A stretch of DNA of 64,000 nt from Dongia_A sp964542425. GTDB taxonomy: Bacteria; Pseudomonadota; Alphaproteobacteria; Dongiales; Dongiaceae. The DNA lies in the NCBI GenBank assembly GCA_964542425.1, contig CAZIUB010000062.1, positions 1-64,000 on the forward strand, given 5' to 3'. The position numbers and the translations under genes are program-made. Within the stretch, counting starts at the first letter, position 1. Each line of letters starts with the position of its first letter. The notes under the pieces are model-generated. The model was not told where the DNA came from. It ran no database searches and saw only the letters and a list, made by a program, of their open reading frames with translations. This document shows, piece by piece, positions 27,882 through 37,292 of this stretch.

Positions 27882-30239
27882 ATGGTAGGGGATTCGGGAT
27901 TTCGGGGGTTTCGGGTCGGCGGCTCTTGGCTCGCGGCTTGGTCATTCGCTTGGACGGGCCCGGCGGTGGCGGCGGATGATTCCCTAGGCCCAGGCTCGCT
28001 CGCCTGGCTGGGATTGTTGCTCTTGGCCGCGGCGGCTATCGGCTTTCTGTGGTGGGACCGGGACCGCTCGCGGCGCGATTGGGTGGCCGAACGCCGGTCG
28101 CTCGAGGCGGAGCGATCGGCGCTAATCGCGCGTGCCGCGAGCCTGCCCTTGGGCTTGATCGAGGGCAGGGTCCAGGGGCCGTTATCGCTCGATGCGCGGG
28201 CACGGGAATTGTTGCCGACCGACGCGACCTCGATCGGCTTGGCCGATCTCGCCGGCCTGCTCGCCATCGAGGGCGATCCCGGCTTGGCCAATTGCCTCTC
28301 CACCCTCGCCGGGGAAGGCGAGGGCATCGATGCAATCGGTCGGGCCGGCTCGCGCGTGCTTCGCCTGCGTGGCGGCAATCGGGGGGGATTGGTCCGGCTG
28401 TGGCTGGACGAGGTCGGTGCCTTGGCCGAGGCCGAGGCCAAATCGCGCCAGGCGATGCAATCCTTGGCCCAGCTCCTCGATCTTCTGCCCTATCCGATCT
28501 GGCGGCGCGGCCCCGACCTCAGGGTCACCTATTGCAACACGCCCTATTACCGGATGCTGGATTTGCCGGTCGCGGAGAAGCGGGCGCCGCCGCGCGATCT
28601 CAATGCCGCCGCCAAGGCACTGGCGGCCAGGGCCCGCAAGCTCGGCTTGGCGCAATCGGAAAGCCAGCAATTGGTGATCGGCGGCCAGCGCCGGCTCTAC
28701 GATTTGACCGAGATGCCGGTTGTCGGCGACGGATCGATCGGCTTCGCGCTCGACCAGACCGCGCTCGAGGAGACCCAGGCCGAATTCTCCCGCCATCTGT
28801 CCGCCCATGACGACGTGCTGCAAAGCCTGGGCACCGGCATCGTCATTTTCGGGCCCGACCGGCGGCTCAAGTTCCACAACGCCGCCTATCGCGAGCAGTT
28901 CCGGCTGGATACGCAATTTCTGAGCGGGCATCCGACCCTGGAAGAGGTGCTGGAATCGCTGCGCGAGCGCCGCCAGATCGCCGAACAGGCGGATTTTCGC
29001 AGCTTCAAGGCGGAGTTCTCGCGCCATGTCATGTCGGCCCTGGCCCCGATCGAGGAATTGCTGCACACCCCCGACGGCCGCACCTTTCGCATGGTGGCGA
29101 CACCGCACCCGCTGGGTGGCGTGATTCTGACCTACGAGGACGTGACCGATCGCCTGGCGCTGGAGGCCAATTACAACACGCTGATCGAAGTGCAGCGCGA
29201 ATCCATCAATCAGCTGCACGAGGGCATCGCGGTGTTCGGAGGCGATGGGCGGTTGAAACTGTTCAATCCGGCCTTCGCCCGCATGTGGAACATCAATCCC
29301 GACAGCCTGGCCGGGCAGCCGCACGTCTCGCGCGTGGTCGATCTGGTGGCCGGGTTCTTCCGCGCGCGGCGCGATTGGGCGGGCTTACGCGAGCGCATCG
29401 TCAACGAGGTGACCTCTCGCGAATCGCGGAATCTGCGCATCGAGCGCGGCGACAAGCGCATCGTCGACGTGGCCGCGATCCCGCTCCCTGATGGCGGGCG
29501 GCTGTTCAAGTACACCGATGTCACCGACAGCATCAACATGGAGCGGGCGCTTCGCGAACGCAACGAGGCGCTGATGGCCGCCGATCGGCTGAAATCGGAA
29601 TTCATCGCCAACGTGTCCTACGAATTCCGCACCCCCTTGAACGCGATCATCGGCTATGCCGAACTCTTGTCGCGGCAATATTTCGGCCAGCTCAATCAAA
29701 AGCAGATGGAATACAGCGCCTCGATCCTGGACGCGGCGCATAGCCTGCTGGCCCTCATTTCCGACGTGATCGACGTGGCCGCCATCGAAGCCGGCTACAT
29801 GTCGCTGGATCGCTATCCGGTCAAGGTGAAGGTGTTGCTGGATTCGATTTTCCGGCTGTTCCAGCAGCGCGCGCGCTCGCGCGAACTCGAGTTTCGCGTC
29901 GCCTGCGCGCCCGATTGCGGCGATATCCTGGGCGACGAGCAGCGGTTGAAGCAGGCGTTGTCCAATCTGGTATCGAACGCCATTTCGGCGGCGCCGATCG
30001 GGGGCGTGGTCGCGATCGGCGCCGGCAACGAGGGCGGGGCAATCGTCGTCGAGGTGGCGATGCGGGGAACCCAGGATCCGCGCGGCACCGGCCCGCTTGG
30101 GTCCATCGGGCGCGACGTGACCGGCGGGCTCGGCCTCGCCCTGGTCAAGACCCTGGTCGAATCCCATGGCGGAACCGTTGAATCGCGGACCGAGGCCACG
30201 ACGCGCCTGGTGCGGTGCCGGCTGCCCGCCGTGGCTTAG
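27882..30239 (+). CDS. DivL-like sensor pseudo-histidine kinase
   Basis: 785 residues from ATG 27882. An N-terminal hydrophobic region holds one or two spans (about 14-30 and 40-60), then a coiled coil and two or three PAS-type domains (about 180-560). In the HisKA segment the phosphorylated histidine is replaced by tyrosine: FIANVSYEFRTPLN, Tyr580. The ATP-binding domain is degenerate: an N-box-like NLVSNAI is present and GGLGLAL at the end, but the middle G1 box is missing. DivL of Caulobacter has the same His-to-Tyr change and regulates the CckA-CtrA pathway without normal kinase action. The position ahead of tsaE-amgK-murU supports the assignment. Confidence 0.82.
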   Translation: MVGDSGFRGFRVGGSWLAAWSFAWTGPAVAADDSLGPGSLAWLGLLLLAAAAIGFLWWDRDRSRRDWVAERRSLEAERSALIARAASLPLGLIEGRVQGPLSLDARARELLPTDATSIGLADLAGLLAIEGDPGLANCLSTLAGEGEGIDAIGRAGSRVLRLRGGNRGGLVRLWLDEVGALAEAEAKSRQAMQSLAQLLDLLPYPIWRRGPDLRVTYCNTPYYRMLDLPVAEKRAPPRDLNAAAKALAARARKLGLAQSESQQLVIGGQRRLYDLTEMPVVGDGSIGFALDQTALEETQAEFSRHLSAHDDVLQSLGTGIVIFGPDRRLKFHNAAYREQFRLDTQFLSGHPTLEEVLESLRERRQIAEQADFRSFKAEFSRHVMSALAPIEELLHTPDGRTFRMVATPHPLGGVILTYEDVTDRLALEANYNTLIEVQRESINQLHEGIAVFGGDGRLKLFNPAFARMWNINPDSLAGQPHVSRVVDLVAGFFRARRDWAGLRERIVNEVTSRESRNLRIERGDKRIVDVAAIPLPDGGRLFKYTDVTDSINMERALRERNEALMAADRLKSEFIANVSYEFRTPLNAIIGYAELLSRQYFGQLNQKQMEYSASILDAAHSLLALISDVIDVAAIEAGYMSLDRYPVKVKVLLDSIFRLFQQRARSRELEFRVACAPDCGDILGDEQRLKQALSNLVSNAISAAPIGGVVAIGAGNEGGAIVVEVAMRGTQDPRGTGPLGSIGRDVTGGLGLALVKTLVESHGGTVESRTEATTRLVRCRLPAVA

Positions 30240-30240
30240 C

Positions 30241-30485
30241 AAAAGGGGACGCTACCCTTTTCTCCTCCAGTTCTCCATTTTCTAGCAAAAGGGGACGCTA
30301 CCCTTTTCTCCTCCAGTTCTCCTTTTCTGCCTTTCTTTCGAGAGGGGAGAAAAGGGCCGAGAGGGGAGAAAAGGGCCGAGAGGGGAGAATAAGGGCCGAG
30401 AGGGGAGAAAAGGGCCGAGAGGGGAGAAAAGGGCCGAGAGGGGAGAAAAGGGCCGAGAGGGGAGAAAAGGGTAGCGTCCCCTTTT
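30241..30485. repeat. GGGGACGCTACCC palindromic repeat cluster with tandem core
   Basis: Two direct copies of AAAAGGGGACGCTACCC start at 30241 and about 30287, and one inverted copy (GGGTAGCGTCCCC) ends at 30482, so the whole block can fold on itself. It separates the end of divL from the convergent end of the reductase gene and starts immediately after the divL stop. Confidence 0.85.
30340..30471. repeat. Tandem array of a 19-bp unit (about 7 copies)
   Basis: The unit GAGAGGGGAGAAAAGGGCC repeats seven times with one unit a base longer (an extra T), ending in a partial copy that runs into the palindrome. No spacers, so it is not a CRISPR array. Confidence 0.9.
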
Positions 30486-30486
30486 A

Positions 30487-31503
30487 TCAGCCGGCCGGCA
30501 CGCCCTTGGTGGTCGAATACTCGAAATGCAGGGCCTCTCCCGGATACACCAAAGGGTGGATCGCGTGGGCGGCCATCGCCGCCTCGGAGAATCCGCACAG
30601 AATCAGTTTCAGTTTGCCGGGATAGGTGGCGATGTCGCCGATGGCGAAGATGCCAGGCGCGTTGGTCGCGCAATCGGCGGGAGTTACCGTGACATGGTTG
30701 TGGTCGAGGTTGAGACCCCAGCCGGCGATCGGCCCCAGATTCATGGCCAGCCCGAAGAAGGGCAGCAGGACATCGGCCTCCAGGCGCTTGTGCTTGCCGT
30801 CGAGCGTCGCCACCACGATTGCCGACAATTGGCCGTTCTCGCCTTCGATTCCATGCAATTGATAGGGCACCACCAATTCGATCCGACCCTGGCGGGCCAG
30901 CTCCTCCATCCGCGCCACCGATTCGGGCGCGCCCCGGAACTTGGGTCTCCGATGCACCACCATGATGCTCCGCGCGATTCCAGCGAGCGCCAGGGTCCAG
31001 TCCAGCGCGGAATCCCCGCCGCCTGCGATGACCACGCGCTTGTCGCGCAAATCCTCCTTGCGCTTGACCAGATAGAAGACGCTTCTGCCCTCGTACTTCT
31101 CGATGCCGGCGAGCGGCGGCCGGTTCGGCCCGAAGGCACCGCATCCGGCGGCGATGATCACGGCCTTGGCCGTGATGCTGGTGCCGCGATCGGTCACCAG
31201 GGTCCAGGAATTGCCGTCGCGCACCAGTTTCTCCACCCTTTGGTCAAGATGAAAGACGGGATGAAAGGGTGCTGCCTGCCGATCCAGCTCCTGGACCAGG
31301 CGCAGGGCGTCGATGATCGGATATCCGGGAATGTCGTAGATCGGCTTTTCCGGATAGAGCGCCAGGCATTGGCCCCCGGTGCTTTCCAGCGCATCGATGA
31401 CATGGCAGCGCATTTTCAGCATGCCGCATTCGAAGACGGCGAACAGGCCGACCGGGCCGGCGCCGATGATGGCGACATCGGTCTGGTGCTGGGCTTGCGA
31501 CAT
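30487..31503 (-). CDS. Ferredoxin/flavodoxin-NADP+ reductase, TrxB-like type
   Basis: 338 residues from ATG 31503. FAD-binding GAGPVGLFAVFECGM near the N-terminus, NADPH-binding GGGDSALDW in the centre and the C-terminal FAD motif GIFAIGDIATYPGK. It lacks the CxxC redox pair of thioredoxin reductases, which marks the YumC-type ferredoxin-NADP reductases that move electrons between NADPH and ferredoxin. It stands alone on the minus strand within a plus-strand block, bounded by a REP cluster on one side, so it may have been inserted between divL and tsaE. A longer frame to 31641 has no support. Confidence 0.9.
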   Translation of the reverse strand: MSQAQHQTDVAIIGAGPVGLFAVFECGMLKMRCHVIDALESTGGQCLALYPEKPIYDIPGYPIIDALRLVQELDRQAAPFHPVFHLDQRVEKLVRDGNSWTLVTDRGTSITAKAVIIAAGCGAFGPNRPPLAGIEKYEGRSVFYLVKRKEDLRDKRVVIAGGGDSALDWTLALAGIARSIMVVHRRPKFRGAPESVARMEELARQGRIELVVPYQLHGIEGENGQLSAIVVATLDGKHKRLEADVLLPFFGLAMNLGPIAGWGLNLDHNHVTVTPADCATNAPGIFAIGDIATYPGKLKLILCGFSEAAMAAHAIHPLVYPGEALHFEYSTTKGVPAG

Positions 31504-31664
31504 GTCGGTTCCTTGGATGGTTTCTTGGGCGGTTTCCTCGACGGCGATGCGGATCGCGCGCCGAGAATGCCCAGCCCCAAGGCACAAAGCAACCGTTCGG
31601 GCAGGATGGAAGGGTTGTCGGGGCAAGATTGATCCGGTCACGCCGCATCGTTAAAAGATGAGCG

Positions 31665-32174
31665 ATGTCCGAGGATAGAGCCCAGTCCGAGAACGCGATT
31701 CCGATCGAGCTCCCCGCTCCAAACGCGACCCGGAAACTGGGGTGCGCGATCGCCTTGGCATTGAGCCCAGGCGACGTGGTGGGGCTGGAAGGCGATCTGG
31801 GCTCCGGCAAGACGACCTTGGCGCGCGCCATCATCCAGGCCTTGTCGCCCTGGGCAGGGGAGGCGCCGAGCCCGACTTTCACCCTGGTCCAGACCTATCC
31901 GGCTCGGGTAAAGGGGCGCGACCTCGAGATCTGGCATTTCGATCTCTACCGCGTGAAGGCGCCCGAGGAGGCCTACGAACTGGCGATCGAGGACGCCTTC
32001 GCCGATGGCGTGTCGCTGATCGAATGGCCGTCGCGGCTGGGGGCGTTGCTGCCGCGAGATTGCCTGATGGTGACCCTGACCACCGTGGGTCCGGAGGCGC
32101 GGCGGGCAAGCCTCACCGGAGACACGCGCTGGCACACGATCATCCGCGGAATCGAAAAGGAAATGCGCTCGTGA
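31665..32174 (+). CDS. tsaE: tRNA threonylcarbamoyladenosine biosynthesis ATPase TsaE
   Basis: 169 residues. P-loop GDLGSGKTTLARA (about 43-55), then SPTFTLVQTY and IWHFDLYRV, the hallmark motifs. TsaE is the ATPase that works with TsaB, TsaC/C2 and TsaD to make t6A37 in tRNAs that read ANN codons. Its stop overlaps the GTG start of the next gene by 4 bp (GTGA). Confidence 0.95.
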   Translation: MSEDRAQSENAIPIELPAPNATRKLGCAIALALSPGDVVGLEGDLGSGKTTLARAIIQALSPWAGEAPSPTFTLVQTYPARVKGRDLEIWHFDLYRVKAPEEAYELAIEDAFADGVSLIEWPSRLGALLPRDCLMVTLTTVGPEARRASLTGDTRWHTIIRGIEKEMRS

Positions 32175-33196
32175 CCGCGCCCGCCTCCACTTCGCAACCC
32201 CGCGAGGCCTTGATCGCCGCGTTTCTGACGCGGGCCGGTTGGGGCGGGGCCAAGCGATCGCTGCTTGCCGGCGATGCATCGTTCCGGCGCTATGACCGGC
32301 TGCGCCACCAAGATGCCGGCGCGGTCTTGATGGACGCGCCGCCGCCGATGGAGCGCGTGGCGCCCTACGTCGCCATCGCCCACTTGTTGCGCGATCATGA
32401 TTTCAGCGCGCCCGCGATTCTAGCCGCCGACGAGGCCAATGGATTGCTGCTGATCGAGGATCTGGGTGACGACACCTATTCGCGCCTGCTGGAACAGGGC
32501 CGGGACGAGCGCGCGCTCTATGAACTCGCGACCGACGTGCTGATCGAGATTCGCCGCCGCGTGCGGGAACGCGGGCTCGAACATCTGCCCGAATTCGACA
32601 TCGCGCGCGCCTTCAGCGAGGTGTCGCTGCTCCTGGACTGGTACTGGCCGGCGCATTTCGGCGAACCGGCGCCAGCCGGAACTCGCGGCCAGTTCGAGGA
32701 TGCCTGGCGCCGGGTTCTGCCGCATTTGTTCGATGCCGGGCACAATCTGACGCTGTTCGATTTTCACATCGACAATTTGCTGCTGCTGCCGGGGCGCGAG
32801 GGCTACCGCGCCTGTGGGCTCCTCGATTTCCAGGACGCGGTTCGCGGGCCGGTACCGTTCGATCTTGCCTCGCTGCTCGAGGACGTGCGCCGCGACGTGC
32901 CGGTCGCTTTGGCCGATGCCATGATCCAGCGCTACCTCGCGGGCCACCCCGATCTCGATCCGGATCGGTTCGAGGGCGCCTACGCGGTTTCGGCGGCGGA
33001 ACGCAACACCCGCATCGCCGGCACTTTCGCCCGGCTCCTGAAGCGCGACGGCAAGGCGCATTATCAGCGCTTCATGCCGCGCGTGTGGCGGCTGATCGAA
33101 GGCGATCTCAAGCACCCCCTCTTGGCGCCGGTCGCCGCCTGGTTCGATCGATACCTGCCACCCTCCGAGCGAACCGTCTTGGATGGTGGCGGATGA
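32171..33196 (+). CDS. amgK: Aminoglycoside phosphotransferase-fold sugar kinase, AmgK type
   Basis: 341 residues from GTG 32171, which overlaps the tsaE stop. Kinase-like APH fold: LLAGDASFRRYDRL (N-lobe), LLIEDLGDDTYSRLL (hinge), the catalytic loop with LFDFHIDNLLLL, and metal-binding LLDFQDAVRGP. AmgK phosphorylates N-acetylmuramic acid (and N-acetylglucosamine) at the anomeric carbon, in the MurNAc recycling route that bypasses de novo UDP-MurNAc synthesis. The next gene encodes the partner MurU, which supports the assignment. Confidence 0.9.
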   Translation: MTAPASTSQPREALIAAFLTRAGWGGAKRSLLAGDASFRRYDRLRHQDAGAVLMDAPPPMERVAPYVAIAHLLRDHDFSAPAILAADEANGLLLIEDLGDDTYSRLLEQGRDERALYELATDVLIEIRRRVRERGLEHLPEFDIARAFSEVSLLLDWYWPAHFGEPAPAGTRGQFEDAWRRVLPHLFDAGHNLTLFDFHIDNLLLLPGREGYRACGLLDFQDAVRGPVPFDLASLLEDVRRDVPVALADAMIQRYLAGHPDLDPDRFEGAYAVSAAERNTRIAGTFARLLKRDGKAHYQRFMPRVWRLIEGDLKHPLLAPVAAWFDRYLPPSERTVLDGGG

Positions 33197-33366
33197 ACGC
33201 CTCTCATCCAGGGCTATCGCATTCGGAAATTTCCGATTCCAATCCTGCTCGGCCAAATCCGGCCGGTTTCGAAACTTTCGCGCCAGGCCCTCCCCGGATT
33301 CGATTTGTTCGTTCGATCGCCAGAAATGCGCCAAATGGGATAGCCCTGACCTCCCATCCCGTTCCA

Positions 33367-33507
33367 GTCGCCAACTTTCGAATATGCGTGATACCTGAAA
33401 CAACCTCGCGTTTCCACGAAAGTTGGCGCCTGTCATCAAACGAAAATACCGGCCGGCGTGTGCCTGGGGAATCGTATTGCTGAATCATCCACCAGCGACG
33501 GCGGGTA
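33367..33507 (-). repeat. Composite two-palindrome element, copy 7
   Basis: Minus-oriented copy between amgK and murU. The second-palindrome stem is GTCGCCAACTTTCG against CGAAAGTTGGCGCC, and the first is degraded (ATACCGGCCGGCG). The 170 bases between amgK and the repeat have no gene. Confidence 0.85.
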
Positions 33508-33518
33508 TCGGGACCGCC

Positions 33519-34220
33519 ATGGTGCTCGCCGCCGGCTACGGCAAACGGTTGCGGCCGCTGACCGTTACGCTACCCAAGCCCCTCATCCGCGTGCAAGGGA
33601 AGGCACTCATCGATGTGGCGCTCGATCGGCTGGCGGCGGCGGGCGTCACCCGCGCGATCGTCAATCTGCATCATCTGGGGAACAAGATTCGCGATCACTT
33701 GAAGGAGCGCCGCAGCCCTGAAATCCTGTTCTCGGAAGAGGCCGAGATCCTGGAAACCGGTGGCGGCATCGTGAAAGCGCTGCCGCTTCTCGGTGACGAG
33801 CCGTTCTTCGTAGTGAACGCCAAGATCGTGTGGCTCAATGGCAAGACCGATTGCCTGCTGCGCCTGGCACGGGCATTTGATCCCGAGCGCATGGACGCGC
33901 TCCTGCTGCTCCATCCAGGGGCGAACGCCATCGGCTACGAGGGCATGGGCGATTTCCTGATGGATTCGCTGGGCGTGCTCAAGCGGCGCCCGGAGCGGAT
34001 CGTGGCGCCCTTCGTCTATGCCTCGATCCAGATCTGCCATCCGCGCCTGTTCCGCGATCCGCCCGGAGAGGCGTTCTCGACCAATGTGTTGTGGGACCGG
34101 TCGATCGCCGAGGGCCGGCTTCATGGCATTCGCCATGACGGCGAATGGGGCCAGGTCTCCTCGCCCAGGCAATTGGAGGCGGTCGAGCATTACCTCGGCT
34201 TTCACGGCTACGCGATTTAG
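33519..34220 (+). CDS. murU: N-acetylmuramate-1-phosphate uridylyltransferase MurU
   Basis: 233 residues from ATG 33519. It is a nucleotidyltransferase: MVLAAGYGKRLRPLT binds the nucleotide, LPKPLI follows, and ILETGGGIVKALP is the second conserved stretch. It converts MurNAc-1-phosphate plus UTP to UDP-MurNAc, following AmgK. Family members usually start a few residues earlier than MVLAAG; here composite repeat copy 7 ends 11 bases upstream, so the 5' end may have been trimmed or replaced by the repeat. The metal aspartate usually found in the sequence VVNAD reads VVNAK here (Asp-to-Lys), which is unexpected. Confidence 0.85.
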   Translation: MVLAAGYGKRLRPLTVTLPKPLIRVQGKALIDVALDRLAAAGVTRAIVNLHHLGNKIRDHLKERRSPEILFSEEAEILETGGGIVKALPLLGDEPFFVVNAKIVWLNGKTDCLLRLARAFDPERMDALLLLHPGANAIGYEGMGDFLMDSLGVLKRRPERIVAPFVYASIQICHPRLFRDPPGEAFSTNVLWDRSIAEGRLHGIRHDGEWGQVSSPRQLEAVEHYLGFHGYAI

Positions 34221-34235
34221 GACATTCTCGCGCGT

Positions 34236-37200
34236 ATGAGCCCGTCCGAGACCGTGCCCAACATCCATTTCATCCCGACTGGAATCTCTTTCGTCGATTC
34301 GCTGGCCGATGGCCTGTGGCAAAAGAGCGGCGGCGAAATGCTCGCCTTGTCGAGAATGATCGTGCTCCTGCCCAATCGGCGCGCCTGCCGCGCGTTGCAG
34401 GAGGCATTCCTAAGCCGGATGGGTAGCGGCGGCGCCACGCTGCTGCCGCGCCTGCAGCCGATCGGCGATCTCGACGATGCCGATCTCATGGTGCTGGGCC
34501 CGGGGATTCTGGGCGAGGCCTTCGAGATTCCGCCTTCATTGGCACCCTTGCGCCGCCGCATGATGCTGGCGCGCCTCATCCTGGCGCGTGGAAGTGCCGG
34601 CGCCGGGCCTGCGAATATTCGGCTGGACCAGGCCATCCAATTGGCCTCGGCGCTCGCCCGATTGCTGGACGAGGTCGGGACCGAAGGCCTGTCGCTGGAC
34701 GGCCTCGATGGTTTGGCGCAAGCCGAATTGGCCGGGCATTGGCAGGTGACACTCGACTTTCTCGACATCTTGCGCCGGCAATGGCCGCTCGTGCTCGAGC
34801 AAGAGGGGGCGATCGATCCCGCCAGCCGGCGCAATCTTCTCCTCGATCTCCAAGCCCGGCTGTGGCGAGCTCGTCCACCCGAAGGACCAGTGATCGCCGC
34901 CGGCTCGACCGGCTCGATCCCGGCCAGCGCGCGGCTGATGGCGGCGATCGCCTCGCTCCCCCAAGGCACGATCGTGCTGCCGGGGCTGGATTTCACGCCC
35001 GACGAGGATGATTGGAAAGCGATCGCGGACGAGCCCAGCCACCCGCAATTCGGGCTCTCGCGGCTGTTGCGCGTGCTGGGAGTCCAGCGCGCGCAAGTGA
35101 CACCCTGGCCCGGGATGGAGATCAGGCACGCGCTTGGCGCCCGCGCCCGCGCGATCTCCAAGGCGCTGCTGCCGGCCGCGCGCACCGATTCCTGGCCGGG
35201 TCTCGGCAATTCGGAACTGGCGGGCGAGGCGATCTGGGCCGATCTCGAGCGCGTCGATTGCCGCAACGAACGGGAAGAGGCCCTGGTCATCGCGATTGCA
35301 TTCCGGCAATTTCTGGCCGAGGGCCAGAAGGGCAACGCCGCCCTGGTGACGCCGGATCGGCGCCTCGCGCAACGTGTGGCCGGCGAATTGCGCCGCTGGC
35401 GGATCGAGATCGACGATTCCGCCGGCAAGCCGTTGTCGCGATGCGCGCCCGGCGTGTTCGTGCTGACGCTGGCGCTCGCCGCCGCGCAAGCTTGGGCGCC
35501 GGTGCCGTTGCTGGCTTTGCTCAAGCACAAGCTGGCCAATGCCGGTCTCTCGCAAGGTGCGCTGGGAATTTGGGCCGGTCGATTGGAACTCGCCATTTTG
35601 CGCGGGCCCCGCCCGGCGCCGGATTGGACGGGGATCGAGGCGGCACTGGCGGCACTCGCCCAGGAAAGCGACCCGGAAGGGCGCGCAAAAGGGCACGCCG
35701 ATCTTTTCCGGGGCCTCGCGAACCTGCGCGAGCGTACGCACGCCCTCGCAAACTGGGCCGAGCCGACGAGTCCCGGCCGGCGCCTCGCTTCACTCATGGA
35801 GGCCGCCGAGGCCCTGGCGGCTAGCGATCGCGAAAGCGGCGCTGAGCTTCTCTATGTGGGCGAGGCCGGCGAGGCGCTCGCCGAATTCCTGGCCGATGCA
35901 GTGGAAGCCTTCGCCGGTTTGCCCGCGACCGATCCAAGCGGCTTCGAGGCGCTGCTCTTGGAATTGCTGTCCGGAATCGAGGTCCGGCCGCGCTACGGGC
36001 GTCATCCACGTCTGTTCATTTGGGGTCCCTTGGAGGCGCGCCTGCAACAGGCCGATCTCATGATCCTGGGCGGGCTCAACGAGGGCACCTGGCCCGCGCA
36101 GGGTGGCGACGATCCCTGGATGTCGCGCCCGATGCGACGGCAATTCGGCCTGCCGGCGCTGGAACGCCGGATCGGCCTGGCGGCGCATGATTTCCAGCAG
36201 GCGCTCGGCGCCAGGCGCGTGTTGCTGACGCGGGCGCTGCGCGTCGATGGCCAGCCCACCATGCCCTCGCGCTGGCTGTTGCGCCTGGATGCGTTGCGCG
36301 CGTGCCTCGGCCTGAAGGGGCTCTCGGCGGGCGAGGCGACGCGCAACCTGGCGATCAGGCTCGACGATGCGGGGGCGGCCAAGCCAGTCCCGCGACCCGC
36401 ACCTAGGCCTGGTCCTCTCTATCGCCCGAAATCCTTGTCGGTGACCAGGATCGAGGCCTGGCGGCGCGACCCCTACGCGATCTATGCCGCCAGAATTCTC
36501 GATCTGAGGAAATTGGATCCCCTGGACCAGGACCCCGGTTTCGCCGATCTGGGCACGATCATTCACGCCGCCCTCGATCGCTATCTGGCCGGTCACGCGG
36601 ACCACGCTCCCGCCGATCCCTTGAAGACGCTGCTCGATATCGGGCGCGATGCTTTCGGTGAATTGCTGCGCCGGCCCAAGGTCTGGGCCTTCTGGTGGCC
36701 GCGCTTCGAGCGCATCGCCATCTGGTTCTTGGGAGAGGAGCGCGCGCGCAGGCCAAATATCCTCCGCACGCTGACCGAGGCCAGTGCCAAGGCGCGAATC
36801 ATCGAGGGATCGCTACCCTTCGATCTCACCGCCAAGGCCGATCGTCTCGACCTCATGCGCGAAGGCGGGCTCGCGGTGATCGACTACAAGACCGGTGTTC
36901 TCCCTAGCGATCAGGACATTCTGCTTGGCTACGCGCCGCAATTGGCGCTGGAGGCGATGCTGGCGCGGATGGGCGCCTTTCCGGGATTGCGAGGGGATGT
37001 GGCGATCCGAGAACTCGCCCATTGGCGCTTGAAGGGCGGCGCCGAGGGGGGCGAGATCCGCCGCCCGCGCCAGAACCGGGCCGAGATCGATCCGCTATTG
37101 CTGGCGAGCGAAGCCGAAAGCGGATTGCGTCGCCTGCTCGATCATTATGCAGGCGAAGGTGCGGCCTATCCGGCACTCCCCGACCGGCGTTTCGCGCCCA

Positions 37201-37265
37201 GATATAACGATTACGCCCATCTCGAGCGCGAGGGGGAATGGTCGGCTGTCGGGGGCGGCGAGTGA
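34236..37265 (+). CDS. addB: Double-strand break repair protein AddB (alphaproteobacterial type)
   Basis: 1009 residues. An inactive helicase-like N-terminal half (for example VLLPNRRACRALQEAFL) is followed by a C-terminal PD-(D/E)xK nuclease with LAVIDYKTGVLPSD (about residue 880). AddB pairs with AddA to resect double-strand ends and load RecA. Start ATG 34236 is 15 bases after murU. Composite repeat copy 8 separates it from addA. Confidence 0.95.
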   Translation: MSPSETVPNIHFIPTGISFVDSLADGLWQKSGGEMLALSRMIVLLPNRRACRALQEAFLSRMGSGGATLLPRLQPIGDLDDADLMVLGPGILGEAFEIPPSLAPLRRRMMLARLILARGSAGAGPANIRLDQAIQLASALARLLDEVGTEGLSLDGLDGLAQAELAGHWQVTLDFLDILRRQWPLVLEQEGAIDPASRRNLLLDLQARLWRARPPEGPVIAAGSTGSIPASARLMAAIASLPQGTIVLPGLDFTPDEDDWKAIADEPSHPQFGLSRLLRVLGVQRAQVTPWPGMEIRHALGARARAISKALLPAARTDSWPGLGNSELAGEAIWADLERVDCRNEREEALVIAIAFRQFLAEGQKGNAALVTPDRRLAQRVAGELRRWRIEIDDSAGKPLSRCAPGVFVLTLALAAAQAWAPVPLLALLKHKLANAGLSQGALGIWAGRLELAILRGPRPAPDWTGIEAALAALAQESDPEGRAKGHADLFRGLANLRERTHALANWAEPTSPGRRLASLMEAAEALAASDRESGAELLYVGEAGEALAEFLADAVEAFAGLPATDPSGFEALLLELLSGIEVRPRYGRHPRLFIWGPLEARLQQADLMILGGLNEGTWPAQGGDDPWMSRPMRRQFGLPALERRIGLAAHDFQQALGARRVLLTRALRVDGQPTMPSRWLLRLDALRACLGLKGLSAGEATRNLAIRLDDAGAAKPVPRPAPRPGPLYRPKSLSVTRIEAWRRDPYAIYAARILDLRKLDPLDQDPGFADLGTIIHAALDRYLAGHADHAPADPLKTLLDIGRDAFGELLRRPKVWAFWWPRFERIAIWFLGEERARRPNILRTLTEASAKARIIEGSLPFDLTAKADRLDLMREGGLAVIDYKTGVLPSDQDILLGYAPQLALEAMLARMGAFPGLRGDVAIRELAHWRLKGGAEGGEIRRPRQNRAEIDPLLLASEAESGLRRLLDHYAGEGAAYPALPDRRFAPRYNDYAHLEREGEWSAVGGGE

Positions 37266-37292
37266 TCGCGTCGGATCTAGGCTCGATCGCTG

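Noticed and set aside
30340..30471. Tandem 19-bp units as a CRISPR array
   Set aside because: There are no unique spacers between the units; they are head-to-tail purine-rich repeats.
31504..31641. N-terminal extension of the ferredoxin-NADP reductase
   Set aside because: The FAD motif starts soon after ATG 31503, as usual; the extra residues are unlike the family.
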